Source: Deltaproteobacteria bacterium (lineage in GTDB: Bacteria > Myxococcota_A > UBA9160 > UBA6930). From it: a DNA stretch of 58,961 bases. A model generated the notes under the pieces. It saw only the letters and a list, made by a program, of their open reading frames with translations, made no database searches and was not told the origin of the DNA. Position 1 is the first letter of the stretch; the number at the start of each line of letters is the position of its first letter. Location of the stretch: assembly GCA_019312665.1 (NCBI GenBank), contig JAFDCZ010000015.1, positions 1 to 58,961 of the forward strand, in the 5' to 3' direction. Both the position numbers and the translations under genes were made by a program. This document shows, in pieces, positions 8,244 to 17,153 of the stretch.

Positions 8244-9562
8244 GGCTCGTTCGCTTTTTGCAGTACGCGTTGCTGCTCGCAACTCTCTGCGCTGGTTTTG
8301 GCTGCCAGACGCTCGTGGATCTGGAACGGGCCCGCGGCCTGCTGTTCCGCCCGCCGCCGGCTCCTGAGATTCCGGTCCTGACCGAGGAGCCCCCAGCCGA
8401 ACTGCCCGCAGTCGCCGGCCTGGTGGCCGTCGGAGAGGAGCTCCGTGCCATTCCCCTGCGCTGGGAGCCAGTGTTGGCGGGCAATGTGGGCGGATACACC
8501 ATCGAACGCGCTCTTTCCGAGAAGGGCTCCTTCGACCGCGTGGGTTCGGTCGCAGGCCGCTACCAGACCGCCTGGATCGACCGCGGACTCGACCTGTTCG
8601 CGAAGCAGGAGGGTGGCGCCAATCTTGGCGACGGGAAGGTCTACTTCTATCGGGTTCGGGCGTTCGAACCCGGAGGCCAGCTCGGGCCTCCGGGCGACGC
8701 CCCCGCAGAAGCGAGCACCGCCCCCGCACCGGATCCGCCCGAAGGCTTCCAGGCATTCAGTCGGCTGCCGCGAGCCGTGGCCTTGCGCTGGGACCCATCC
8801 GGGAATCCACTCGCTGCAGGCTACGTCGTGCTGCGCAGCCCGGCCGCTCGCGGGCAGTTCCGGCCTCTCGCCGAGCTCTCGGGACGCTTCACGACGACCT
8901 ATTTCGATGAGGGCCTCGGCGACCTGCGCGTCTTCTATTACCAGGTCGCCGTCATCAACGCGGCGGGTGGCCAGGGTGAGCCCACCAAGACGAAACGCGC
9001 CGTGACGAAGCCCGTGCCACTTCCACCGGTCGGACTCGAGGTGACAGCCCAACAGATCGGCGCGAACGAGCTCGCCTGGGCCCGGAATGTCGAGCCGGAT
9101 CTACATGCCTACCGGTTGGTCCGCCGCCGGGAAGGCAGCGAGCCGGAAATCGTGGGCGAGATCGAGGTTGGGACGACGACCGCGCGGGATGAGCAAGTTG
9201 GGGCTGGAGAACGCGTGGCCTACCTGCTCGTCGCCCTCGACCGCGATGGGCTCGAGAGCGGCCCCTCCGCCGAAATCGAGGTCGAGGCTGTGGCCTACGG
9301 GCTCGCGGCAGAGACCCGGAACGGTGCCATCACGCTCTCCTGGAGCCCCGAAGTCCAGGCTTCTTTGGCGGAGACCCGGGTGTTCTCGGTGGGCACCTTC
9401 GGGGAGCGGGAGATCGGCCGATCGGCAGCGCCGGAGTTCAAGGTGCCGGACACTCGACCGGGGGCGTCCTATCGCTTCCGGATCGTCGGAGTCCGGGAGG
9501 ACGGCTCGGAAGCACCGGAATCCAAAGAGGTTCAGGCGCAATTGCCGGAAGAGAACCTGTAG
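8240..9562 (+). CDS. fibronectin type III-like repeat lipoprotein
   Basis: This 440-residue protein has a signal peptide ending in GFGC (Cys22). Four beta-sandwich repeats of about 90 residues follow, each with the FN3 pattern of a conserved Trp (IPLRWEP, VALRWDP, LAWARN, ITLSWSP) and a later Tyr-rich strand (YFYRVRAF, FYYQVAVI, YRFRIVGV). These domains usually bind proteins or glycans at the surface. Its GTG start overlaps the stop of the TPR lipoprotein, forming a two-gene unit. The partners are unknown; the repeat family is clear from the periodicity although I cannot run a profile search. Confidence 0.8.
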   Translation: MRLVRFLQYALLLATLCAGFGCQTLVDLERARGLLFRPPPAPEIPVLTEEPPAELPAVAGLVAVGEELRAIPLRWEPVLAGNVGGYTIERALSEKGSFDRVGSVAGRYQTAWIDRGLDLFAKQEGGANLGDGKVYFYRVRAFEPGGQLGPPGDAPAEASTAPAPDPPEGFQAFSRLPRAVALRWDPSGNPLAAGYVVLRSPAARGQFRPLAELSGRFTTTYFDEGLGDLRVFYYQVAVINAAGGQGEPTKTKRAVTKPVPLPPVGLEVTAQQIGANELAWARNVEPDLHAYRLVRRREGSEPEIVGEIEVGTTTARDEQVGAGERVAYLLVALDRDGLESGPSAEIEVEAVAYGLAAETRNGAITLSWSPEVQASLAETRVFSVGTFGEREIGRSAAPEFKVPDTRPGASYRFRIVGVREDGSEAPESKEVQAQLPEENL

Positions 9563-9615
9563 CCCGCCGCTCCACATTGCGTTTCGGGCCGGTGGCCCTA
9601 AAATCCGGCGCCTCT

Positions 9616-9691
9616 TCCCCGGTAGCTCAGTTGGTAGAGCAGGCGGCTGTTAACCGCCTTGTCGCAGGTTCGAGTCCTGCCCGGGGAGCCA
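9616..9691 (+). tRNA. tRNA-Asn (GUU)
   Basis: A 76-nt cloverleaf can be folded by eye. The acceptor TCCCCGG pairs with CCGGGGA, the anticodon stem GGCGG/CCGCC holds anticodon GTT at 9649-9651, and the T arm is CAGGTTCGAGTCCTG. The CCA end is encoded (9689-9691). Confidence 0.97.
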
Positions 9692-9891
9692 CGGCGCCCT
9701 CAACTTTCGTGAGCGTTGGGGGCCCCGCCGGGCGCGAAGCGCAGTGTGCCTCCGGCCGGAACCTCGAGGACCGCGACCTGCGGACCCGGGCCCCGCGCTC
9801 GACCAATCGGTGCAGGCTGGCTTCCGTGGCCACGCTGGCTTCGAGTGCGAACAGCACAAGCGCCAGGGGTCGTTCGCCGACCCCGTAGGGG

Positions 9892-10548
9892 TCAGGGTCC
9901 GGGCCAGCCGTCCCGGGCGAGAATCCGCAAATCGTGAACCCAATCTTCGGCGCGTGTGCTGATCCCGTATCGCAAATGGGCTTGATCATCCGGCGTGTAG
10001 GCAAGCACGTAGGCCGCGTGGCTCACGGTGTAGTCAGCATCCGCGCCATCGACGTCGCGCTCGGCCGTCGGCACGAACGCCGCCTCCTGAGCGGCACGTA
10101 ACGATGCCTCGTCGCCCACGAGCCCGACGAAGCTCGAATCGAAATGGGCCAGCCAACGCTCGACGTGGGCCGGCGTATCTCGCGGCGGATCCACTGTCAC
10201 GAAGACCACCTTCACCGCGTCGGCCAGGCTCGGATCCTCATCGGCAAGGAGACGCCGCGCTTCGGCGAGCTGGCTCAAGTGGTTGGGGCAGACATCCGGA
10301 CAACTCGTGTAGCCGAAGAACAGCAGCGTCAAGGAACCGGACGTCCGGTCGGCGAATGCGTAGGGCGCACCCACCGTGTCGGTGAGAGTGAACTCGGGCC
10401 GCGGAAGCGGCGCCGAAAGCACCCGACCTCGCCAGGCCACAGATCGGCCTGAAGGTGTTTCTACGGCACCCCTTCGCTCGCATCCAGCGGAGCTCAACGC
10501 CAAGAGCCCCGCGACGACCAAGCTGAACCCGTGAAGACTCATTCGCAT
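9892..10548 (-). CDS. SCO1/SenC family copper chaperone lipoprotein
   Basis: This 218-residue thioredoxin-fold protein has a lipoprotein signal (SAGC, Cys23). It carries the copper site CPDVCP (Cys83 and Cys87) with the third ligand His177 in YTVSHAAYVL. SCO proteins deliver copper to the CuA centre of cytochrome c oxidase subunit II in the periplasm. No oxidase genes are in this window, and the alternative complex III operon lies 27 kb away. The ATG at 10548 is used; a second ATG two codons later is also possible. A 200-bp stretch separates its end from the tRNA gene. Confidence 0.92.
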   Translation of the reverse strand: MRMSLHGFSLVVAGLLALSSAGCERRGAVETPSGRSVAWRGRVLSAPLPRPEFTLTDTVGAPYAFADRTSGSLTLLFFGYTSCPDVCPNHLSQLAEARRLLADEDPSLADAVKVVFVTVDPPRDTPAHVERWLAHFDSSFVGLVGDEASLRAAQEAAFVPTAERDVDGADADYTVSHAAYVLAYTPDDQAHLRYGISTRAEDWVHDLRILARDGWPGP

Positions 10549-10666
10549 CGGGCGGTCAGGGTACCGGACACCCGAAGTGCCGCATCAGCACAGCGAGCCG
10601 GGGCTCCGTTCGGCCACCCGGGCATCAGACTGGCAGGGTCCGCCGTACCGCGCCAAGCTGGCTGCG

Positions 10667-11161
10667 ATGACGAAGCCGCGCCTCATCGTGAAGCTGGCCA
10701 AGGAGGACTTCAAGTTCTCGGCCGCTCACTTCACTGTCTTCCCGAGCAAAGAAGCCGAAAGGCTGCATGGCCACAACTACCGCGTGCGGATCGAGATCGA
10801 GGGGACGGATCCCGGCCCGGACGGCCTCCTCGTGCCCGTCGCCGAGGTCAAGGCCAACCTGCGAGCCCTCTGCGCTTCACTCGACGAACGCACGCTGGTA
10901 CCCGAAAAGAGTCCGCACCTGGAAGTGAACCGGGAGGCCGATGCGATCGAGATCGCCTTCGGTGAGCGCCGCTATCGACTCCCCGCAGCGGATACCCGGC
11001 TCTTGCCCCTGCAAAACGTCACGATGGAGCTGCTGGCCACGCACCTGTGGCACGAACTGGCGCCGAGCCTGACCGGCGGCAGGGTCGAACGGCTCGTCGT
11101 CGAGGTCGAGGAGACCGCGGGCCAGAGTGCGAGCTACGCCGGCCCCATCGGCGGCGGCTGA
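10667..11161 (+). CDS. 6-pyruvoyl-tetrahydropterin synthase/QueD-like protein lacking catalytic Cys and His
   Basis: This 164-residue protein has the PTPS fold signature. The three zinc histidines are in SAAHF and LHGHNY, and a QNVTMELLA helix corresponds to the family's NPTSE motif. The catalytic Cys that precedes HGH in QueD is Ala here, and the Asp-His dyad reads Asp-Glu (SLDERTL). It may therefore catalyse a different reaction on a pterin, or none. The start is placed at the ATG at 10667, because the 30 extra codons upstream are basic and not family-like. It converges on the C45 gene with a 28-bp overlap at the 3' ends. Confidence 0.82.
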   Translation: MTKPRLIVKLAKEDFKFSAAHFTVFPSKEAERLHGHNYRVRIEIEGTDPGPDGLLVPVAEVKANLRALCASLDERTLVPEKSPHLEVNREADAIEIAFGERRYRLPAADTRLLPLQNVTMELLATHLWHELAPSLTGGRVERLVVEVEETAGQSASYAGPIGGG

Positions 11162-12237
11162 TCCAGCCGAGCCGCCGGCCCGAAGGGAAGCCAGCCCCCC
11201 TGATCCGGTGCGCCTTGGCAGATCTCGAGTCGCCCCTCGGCGGGCGCCGCCAGCATGGCCGCATTGGTGCTGATGCCATCGACATCGTCGCGGTTGATCG
11301 CCAACGCCCCGCCCTCCCGATCCCCGAGGAAGCCCCGCAAGTGGGCGTCGTCGAGAGGCTCCGCTCCGGCCAGCAAACCCCGCATCCGTGCGAGCCGGGC
11401 TTCGGAGGAGGCGCGCGGAGTGTCACCCTCGAGCGCGGCGTGTTCCGCAGCCTGACAATGATTCGTCTGCACCTGACTCGTCGCACCCAGGCAACGCACC
11501 TCGGAGCGCGTCGCGGTGCACTCGACTACGGCTGCGTGCCCCCGGGCGTCGGCCAGGAAGTAGCTATGCGCCCCCGCGCGATGAGCCGACTCGATTGCCT
11601 GGATCGCCTCGCCCACATCGGCCGAGGTGAGCGCACGGTGGATGAGATTCAAGTACGGGACGCCCGCTCTGGCATCCAGGGTCCGCAGGTTCGTCGTCCC
11701 CACGGCCAGGCCGTGCTCGTTGATCCCCATCAACGAAAGGCAGCCGACGGTCGTCACGCACCAGGTGGCCGGGCCCACATCTGGCTGTCGGTGGACTGCG
11801 ACCACGAAGGGCTGATTGTCGGTACCAAGATCCCAGGTCTGGCCGAAGCGCAGGCCCCCGCTTTGCATCTTGGCAGCGGGCACCAGGAATCCAGTGCAGC
11901 CACCGAAGGCTTCGAGCGGGCCACCCCACGCAAGCGCATCCCGAAGATCGGTGAGACCACCAAGCGCCATGATCTCCTCCGGACGGAGTAGCGCCCCGCG
12001 GGCAATACCGAGGAGCTCCGCATGTCCCTCCGGATGGTAGGCCGCCGCCGCATCCAGGCAGACGGTGGCCAACTTCAGGAGGTCCCCCTCATCGGCTTCC
12101 CGCCGGCCGTAGACCCGCGCCTGGGTCAAGGCGTTCGCCATGCGCAGCCGGGCGAGCTCATGGATCTCGACGCGGAAGCCCTCGCCGAACGCCTCTCCCA
12201 TCGCGGCCGGGGAGCCCTCGAGATGCACGCAGCGCAT
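11134..12237 (-). CDS. C45 family autoproteolytic acyltransferase/hydrolase
   Basis: This 367-residue protein resembles acyl-CoA:6-aminopenicillanate acyltransferase (peptidase C45). In that family a precursor cleaves itself before a Cys nucleophile in a GCT motif; here GGCTGFLVP places it at Cys114. Other family features are FGQTWDLGTDNQPFV, GCLSLMGINEHGLAVGTTNL and the QTNHC block. It is an Ntn-type amidohydrolase whose physiological substrate is unknown. The start is the ATG at 12237, giving MRCVHLEGSPAAMGEAFG, which aligns with the usual N-terminus; the frame stays open for 44 more codons upstream but that part is not family-like. Confidence 0.85.
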   Translation of the reverse strand: MRCVHLEGSPAAMGEAFGEGFRVEIHELARLRMANALTQARVYGRREADEGDLLKLATVCLDAAAAYHPEGHAELLGIARGALLRPEEIMALGGLTDLRDALAWGGPLEAFGGCTGFLVPAAKMQSGGLRFGQTWDLGTDNQPFVVAVHRQPDVGPATWCVTTVGCLSLMGINEHGLAVGTTNLRTLDARAGVPYLNLIHRALTSADVGEAIQAIESAHRAGAHSYFLADARGHAAVVECTATRSEVRCLGATSQVQTNHCQAAEHAALEGDTPRASSEARLARMRGLLAGAEPLDDAHLRGFLGDREGGALAINRDDVDGISTNAAMLAAPAEGRLEICQGAPDQGGWLPFGPAARLDQPPPMGPA

Positions 12238-12418
12238 GACGGGAGCATCGGTCGAACACGCCGGGCTCCACAACCGTCTCGGGCATCTCCCCAGGCATTC
12301 CGGGGGGTTCCCCCACCCCGGAGACGTTCTCCTGGCTCCAGAGCCGCGAGATGGGGTATGGAGCCTCACCTCCGGGCTGCTGTGTGCCGAAGATGTCGGT
12401 GCGCAAGGAGGATGTGCG

Positions 12419-14005
12419 ATGGAACTCGGCTGGATCGGAGAATGGGTCTCGATCGTGACCCTGGTGCTGTTGATCGCGATGGTCGCCGGCCCCCCTGTAT
12501 TCCTGGCCTCGATCTACCTCCACGATCGCTTCCAGAGCCAGCACGCCGTTCTGCGCAACTTCCCGCTGCTCGGCCGCCTGCGATACCTCTTCGAGCATCT
12601 GGGCCCGGAAATGCGCCAATACCTTTTCGATGGGGATCGGGAGGGCAAGCCCTTCTCCCGCGACGACTACACCAACATCGTGCTGTCCGGGAAGTACATG
12701 AAGTCGATCATCTCCTTCGGCTCGAAGCGGGACTTCGAGCTGCCAGGCTGGTACCTGCGCAACGGGATGTTGCCCACTCTCTACGGCGATCTTGCCCTCG
12801 ATCTACGACCCACCCTCGAGACCCAACGTTATGTCACGGATCACGACGGCTTGTTCAGCCGATCGGAGCACGTACAACCCGAGAAGATCGCTCCTTGGGC
12901 CCTCGACGACGCTCACGCGCCGGTCATCGGCCCCGACCTCGCGCATCCGTGGGTGATGCGCGGGCTGATGGGAATGAGCGGAATGTCCTATGGGGCCCTC
13001 GGGCGACATGCCATTCAGGCCCTCTCCCTGGGGCTCGGCAAGGCGACCGGGGCGTGGATGAACACAGGCGAGGGCGGTCTTTCGCCCCATCACCTGGTGG
13101 GTGGGGGCCCGATCGTGTTCCAGATCGGCCCGGGCCTGTTCGGCGTGCGCAACGACGACGGCGAATTCGATTGGGAACTGTTCCGCAAGCAAGCCGCCAT
13201 CCCCGAAGTGGTGGCCTTCGAACTGAAACTTCATCAAGGAGCGAAGATCCGCGGCGGGCACGTGGAGGGAGAGAAAGTCACCCCGGAGATCGCTGAGATC
13301 CGCGGGGTCCCGGTGGGCCAGACGATCGATTCGCCCGCGCGCTTTCCGATGCTTTCCGACCTCGACGATCTCTTCGATTGGATCGATCGCATGCGCCAGG
13401 AAGGCGGCAAGCCGATCGGCGTGAAGCTCGTGGTGGGCGGACCCGGAAGCCTGGATGAGTTCGCGCTGGCCATGTCGCAGCGGGGCGATGGTCCGGACTT
13501 CATCACGGTCGACGGCGGCGAAGGCGGCTCGGGTGCCACCTACCGCGAGATGGCCGACAGCATGGGCCTGCCCATCGGCTCGAGCCTCATCGAGGCAGAC
13601 GACGCATTTCGCCGAGCGGGCGTTCGCGATCGCGTGAAGATCATCGCTTCTGGCAAGCTCTTCTCCGCCGACCGCATCGCCCTGGCGCTCTGCTTCGGAG
13701 CGGATGCGGTGCAGATCGCGCGAGGCATGATGATCTCCGTGGGCTGCATCCAAGCCCAGCGCTGCCACAACAACACCTGCCCTGTTGGCGTGGCCACCAC
13801 CGATGAGAGCCTGATGAAAGCCCTCGTCGTGGAGGAAAAGCAGTACCGCGTGCTGAACTACATCACGACCCTTCGCGCGGGCCTGGCGGGCCTCACCGCG
13901 GCCGCAGGCCTCCACTCACCGACGGAATTCACCCGCTACCACGCCGTCCACCGCGACGCCCTGGGCCGCATCCGATCCGCCGCCGACGTGTTTCCGCAGC
14001 CGTAG
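12419..14005 (+). CDS. FMN-binding glutamate synthase family protein, membrane-anchored
   Basis: This 528-residue protein has one N-terminal membrane helix (about residues 8-30) followed by the glutamate synthase central/FMN domain. Typical signatures are MRGLMGMSGMSYGALG, NTGEGGLSPHHL, FITVDGGEGGSGATYREMADSMG and CHNNTCPVGVATTDESL, where the last holds the Cys residues expected to ligate an Fe-S cluster. It lacks the amidotransferase domain of true GltB, so it is one of the stand-alone GltB2-type proteins of uncertain reaction. The ATG at 12419 follows AAGGAGGA; upstream in-frame extensions overlap the divergent C45 gene and are rejected. Confidence 0.9.
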   Translation: MELGWIGEWVSIVTLVLLIAMVAGPPVFLASIYLHDRFQSQHAVLRNFPLLGRLRYLFEHLGPEMRQYLFDGDREGKPFSRDDYTNIVLSGKYMKSIISFGSKRDFELPGWYLRNGMLPTLYGDLALDLRPTLETQRYVTDHDGLFSRSEHVQPEKIAPWALDDAHAPVIGPDLAHPWVMRGLMGMSGMSYGALGRHAIQALSLGLGKATGAWMNTGEGGLSPHHLVGGGPIVFQIGPGLFGVRNDDGEFDWELFRKQAAIPEVVAFELKLHQGAKIRGGHVEGEKVTPEIAEIRGVPVGQTIDSPARFPMLSDLDDLFDWIDRMRQEGGKPIGVKLVVGGPGSLDEFALAMSQRGDGPDFITVDGGEGGSGATYREMADSMGLPIGSSLIEADDAFRRAGVRDRVKIIASGKLFSADRIALALCFGADAVQIARGMMISVGCIQAQRCHNNTCPVGVATTDESLMKALVVEEKQYRVLNYITTLRAGLAGLTAAAGLHSPTEFTRYHAVHRDALGRIRSAADVFPQP

Positions 14006-14096
14006 CGGGGGCCCACAGAGCGTTGCTGGGAGATTCGGTAATCCTCCCTCGTCATCTCCCTGCGAAGCCGCTTCGCTTCTCCTGCGTGAGCGGGAG

Positions 14097-14271
14097 TCGC
14101 CGGGGCTGGGCACAGGCCGGTCGGAATGGCTCGGCCGGGGATCGGGTGGCCGCGTAGGGAGCGGGACAGGGTGTTGCCCTTTGCGGCTTCGCCGCGGTCA
14201 ACCTACGCGCACGCAGGACGGGACCTATGCCTGCGCTTTATTTCCGCCCGGCCTGCGCCCAGCCCCGGCGA
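14097..14271. repeat. type A inverted-repeat element, copy 1
   Basis: This 175-bp intergenic element is bounded by terminal inverted repeats of about 28 bp with two mismatches, beginning TCGCCGGGGCTGGGCACAGG. The interior contains GGTGTTGCCCTTTGCGGCTT. Copy 2, inverted, lies at 49246-49421. It encodes no plausible protein, so it looks like a non-autonomous, MITE-like repeat. A type B element follows 26 bp later, and the pair fills most of the 516-bp gap between the glutamate synthase and CoA transferase genes. Confidence 0.8.
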
Positions 14272-14296
14272 AGCGGTCCCAGTTGCCAGCACGGCC

Positions 14297-14448
14297 GATC
14301 GCGGGGCGGGGGGCGGTCAGCGCGGAAGTAAAAGCGGAGCCAGGCCCGAGAGTACGCGCCCTCCCGCTGCGCACTCGGCATACCAGGTGCACGCGCGTTC
14401 GAGGGTCTGGTGAGCCATGGAGCGCTGGCCGCCCCCCGCCCCGCGATC
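14297..14448. repeat. type B inverted-repeat element, copy 1
   Basis: This 152-bp element has GATCGCGGGGCGGGGGGCGG at its left end and its near-exact reverse complement at the right end. The interior includes CGGAAGTAAAAGCGGAGCCA. Two more copies of the same length lie at 24677-24828 and, inverted, at 48921-49072. The flanks CCAGTTGCCAGCACGGCC on the left and ACGAGAAGCGAAGCGG on the right are shared with copy 2, so the repeated unit is larger than the inverted-repeat core. Confidence 0.88.
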
Positions 14449-14521
14449 CATCACGAGAAGCGAAGCGGGGCTCTGGCGAACGACGAGAGATCGGGGGTGA
14501 TCTTCGCGTATCCTCTCGGAT

Positions 14522-15730
14522 ATGAACGCACCGCTCGCTGATGTCCGCGTCGTTGAAATCGCCAGCTTCGTTGCTGCACCTGCAGCGGGGGCGCTGCTGG
14601 CCGATCTCGGTGCGGAAGTGATCAAGGTCGAAGTGCCCGGCGGTGAGACGCTTCGCCACGCCCGCCCGAAGCTGCTCGGCTGGCAGAGCGAGTTTTCTGA
14701 AGCCCCGCAATTCCACATGGACAACCGCGGGAAACGCTCCCTGGTGCTCGACTTGCGGAAGCCGGAGGCCCGCGAAGCCCTGTTGCGGGTCATCGACAGC
14801 GCCGACGTGGTGTTGACCAACATGCTGCCGGGACGCCTCACCAAATACGGGCTCGACCCGGAGAGCCTGCGCGAACGCCGGCCCGAACTGGTCGTCGCGA
14901 GCCTCACGGGCTACGGCAAGAAGGGCGCGGAAGCGGACACCCCTGCGTTCGACTACGCCGCGTACTGGGCGCGCACGGGGATGATGGACCTGATGCGGGA
15001 GCCCGACGCGCCGCCTGCCTGGTTGCGTCCCGGTGTCGGAGATCATGCAGCCGCCCTGGCCCTCACGACCGGCATCCTGTCGGCCCTCCGCGTGCGCGAT
15101 CGCACGGGGCAAGGGCAACTGGTGGACGTGAACCTGATGCACATCGGCTTCTACGTACAGGGCAACGACGCCGCACCAACGCTCGCGACGGGCACCGGCC
15201 CTCTCCACCACGATCGCAACAAGCCTCGCAACCCGCTCTGGAGCCATTACCCCACCCGGGACGACCGTTGGGTCTTTCTCGTGATGATCGAATCCGATCG
15301 CTACTGGCCGGCGCTCTGCCGTGCCATCGGAAAGCCGGAACTCGAGACGGACGAACGTTTCGACGGCGCCCGCGCCCGGTATCGGAACAGCGAGACACTG
15401 GCGCAGATCCTGAGGGACACGTTCTTGAGCCGCAGCCTGGCCGAGTGGGAGAAGGAACTCCTCGGCCACACGATCATCTGGTCGCCCGTGCGCACCCTGG
15501 CGGAGGCCGTCCAGGATCCAGAGGCGCGAGCCAATGGCGTCTTTGCGGAAGTCGAGCACCCGACGGCGGGCACGTTCGAAACGGTCGCACCTCCTCTTCA
15601 GCTCTCCGGCCATGCCATGCCGGGCGACCGGCCCGCGCCGGAGCTAGGCGCCGACGGTGCGGACGTACTGTGTGAAGCCGGCCTCTCCGAGGCGGAAATC
15701 GCAGCGGCCCTGGAGACGAGCTCAGGCTAG
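14522..15730 (+). CDS. CaiB/BaiF family (class III) CoA transferase
   Basis: This 402-residue protein has the family III fold, with the N-terminal VRVVEIASFVAAPAAGALLADLGAEV-type block starting at residue 8 and the DNRGKRSLVLDL motif at 67-78. The catalytic Asp that forms the acyl-aspartyl anhydride is Asp144 in AFDYAAYW. It moves CoA between organic acids in the cytoplasm, probably on a fatty-acid-like, bile-acid-like or aromatic substrate, which cannot be told from sequence. Its TAG overlaps the TAG of the convergent START-like gene in a CTAG tetranucleotide. Confidence 0.92.
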   Translation: MNAPLADVRVVEIASFVAAPAAGALLADLGAEVIKVEVPGGETLRHARPKLLGWQSEFSEAPQFHMDNRGKRSLVLDLRKPEAREALLRVIDSADVVLTNMLPGRLTKYGLDPESLRERRPELVVASLTGYGKKGAEADTPAFDYAAYWARTGMMDLMREPDAPPAWLRPGVGDHAAALALTTGILSALRVRDRTGQGQLVDVNLMHIGFYVQGNDAAPTLATGTGPLHHDRNKPRNPLWSHYPTRDDRWVFLVMIESDRYWPALCRAIGKPELETDERFDGARARYRNSETLAQILRDTFLSRSLAEWEKELLGHTIIWSPVRTLAEAVQDPEARANGVFAEVEHPTAGTFETVAPPLQLSGHAMPGDRPAPELGADGADVLCEAGLSEAEIAAALETSSG

Positions 15731-16389
15731 TTCGCGAGAAGCCCGGGCGGCCCTGCCACCACGCTCGGCGGCGAGATGCTCCGCACCCGCTTTCGAATCG
15801 CCTCGAAGGCCTCGGGTGCCTGTACCGTTCGCGCGGCATGGACGATGAAGTCGGGGACGGCGTTCTTCGGCCAGGAGTCGATCCAGTTCTCGAGTAGCGA
15901 CCGCTCGCCATCCTCGCCCCAGGGATGGATCGTCCACGAGCCGTCGTGGCGGTAGTAATCCCAGTTGCCGTCGGTCAGGCTCCAGTGCCGTTTGAAGATG
16001 CCACCGGGCAACTGCTCCAAGATCGACAGCGCCTTGTTGCGCCGATTCGAGAGCGGAAACGGCAGGTCGATCTCGGTCTCACAGACGTAGGAGGTCTCGG
16101 TCTGCTCCGTCTCGACCGCCAGGGCCATGCGAGGCATGTACTCGTCGAGATGCTCGCAATCCTGGATCACCCCCCAGACACGGGCGGGAGCCGCCTCGAC
16201 CAGGCCGTAGGTCTTGTAGGCGTAGCCCTGCCCGCCGGCCGGCGGCAGCTGCGTCACGACGACTTCACCGCGCTCGAGCACCTGCCATTGATCCACACTG
16301 AGCGCAGGGAGCAGGCCTGGCGGCTGAGCAAGCGCCGCAGCGGCAATCCACGGAAGCAAGAGTGCCGGAAGCAGACGAAGAGGGGTCAT
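15727..16389 (-). CDS. secreted SRPBCC/START-like domain protein
   Basis: This 220-residue protein has a signal peptide (about residues 1-21, MTPLRLLPALLLPWIAAAALA) and then a START-like/SRPBCC helix-grip domain. Recognisable elements are AAPARVWGVIQDCEHLDEYMP, the paired strands SYVCETEIDLPFP and FKRHWSLTDGNWDYYRHDGSW, and the long C-terminal helix containing FIVHAARTVQAPEAFEAIRKR. Such domains bind lipids or other hydrophobic ligands in a deep pocket, and export points to the periplasm. It converges on the CoA transferase with a 4-bp stop overlap. The ligand is unknown. Confidence 0.8.
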   Translation of the reverse strand: MTPLRLLPALLLPWIAAAALAQPPGLLPALSVDQWQVLERGEVVVTQLPPAGGQGYAYKTYGLVEAAPARVWGVIQDCEHLDEYMPRMALAVETEQTETSYVCETEIDLPFPLSNRRNKALSILEQLPGGIFKRHWSLTDGNWDYYRHDGSWTIHPWGEDGERSLLENWIDSWPKNAVPDFIVHAARTVQAPEAFEAIRKRVRSISPPSVVAGPPGLLAN

Positions 16390-16566
16390 CGGGTTGGAGC
16401 GTATCGAAGCAAGGCTGTGAAGTCTCCAGGTCAGGGCGCCAGGCCCTGGGCCACCCTGGTACGTGGCTCGGCAGCGCCTGTTGTGTCACCGAGGGTGGGG
16501 GGAAACGGCCTCCGACTCCCATGTTTCTACAAGGTCGATACAATTCTGGGCTGCGAGGGAGATGGG

Positions 16567-17118
16567 ATGAGCCGGGGGATCGTGGTCGCGTGTCTAGCAG
16601 GGCTCTGGCTCCTGGCGGGGGCCGTCCAGGCCGAGAAAGCCTGGGTTCGGGGGGCTCCGCTCAACCTGCGCAGTGGGCCGGGGACCGCCTATCGCATCCT
16701 CGCGTCCAGCCAGCCGGGGGACCCGCTGGAGGTCCTCAAGCGCGGCGACGGTTGGACGCAGGTTCGTACCGTGGAGGGCAAGACCGGCTGGATCGCCGCG
16801 GGCTACCTCGACCCGGAAGCTCCGCCGGCGGTGCGTCTTTCCCAGATCGAGGCCGAAGCCGAGCGTCTACGAAGCACGCTGGCCTCGACCACCGACGAGG
16901 CCGATCGCCTGCGCGAATCCAACAGCAGTTTGAGTTCCTCGGATAGCGGGCAAAAGGAATCGATCGAGAGGCTTACCCAGGAGAACTACAAACTCCGGGC
17001 CGGAACGCGTTATGCGGAATGGCTGATGGGCGCATTGATCTTCTGTACCGGCATGGCCCTGGGCGCGATCCTGCACGGGCTCTCCGGCCGGCGGCGCGGT
17101 AGCCGCCTGCGCCTCTAG
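16567..17118 (+). CDS. SH3-domain membrane-anchored protein (TIGR04211/YgiM type)
   Basis: This 183-residue protein has a signal peptide (1-22), a bacterial SH3 domain (about 24-78; VRGAPLNLRSGPGTAYRIL), a coiled coil (about 85-143) and a C-terminal membrane helix (about 148-170) followed by a basic tail. This order matches the 'SH3 and anchor' family that includes E. coli YgiM. The periplasmic SH3 domain probably binds peptidoglycan or a protein partner. The ATG at 16567 has GAGGGAGA close upstream. A TACAAT at 16539-16544 could be its -10 box, but no matching -35 is seen. Confidence 0.85.
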   Translation: MSRGIVVACLAGLWLLAGAVQAEKAWVRGAPLNLRSGPGTAYRILASSQPGDPLEVLKRGDGWTQVRTVEGKTGWIAAGYLDPEAPPAVRLSQIEAEAERLRSTLASTTDEADRLRESNSSLSSSDSGQKESIERLTQENYKLRAGTRYAEWLMGALIFCTGMALGAILHGLSGRRRGSRLRL

Positions 17119-17153
17119 CCCGATCAAGGCGTCAACACCGTCTCCAGCGCCGT

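Noticed and set aside
9692-9891. Short frames after the tRNA as a gene
   Set aside because: They run across the tRNA or the SCO1-like gene and have no start signal; the gap holds only a weak GCCCTCAAC/GTTGGGGGC hairpin.
12022-13296. 424-codon frame overlapping the C45 and glutamate synthase-like genes
   Set aside because: It is an Arg/Pro-rich shadow frame of two well-supported genes.
14006-14521. Short frames in the gap as small genes
   Set aside because: The sequence is composed of the type A and B repeats; the frames are by-products of the repeats.
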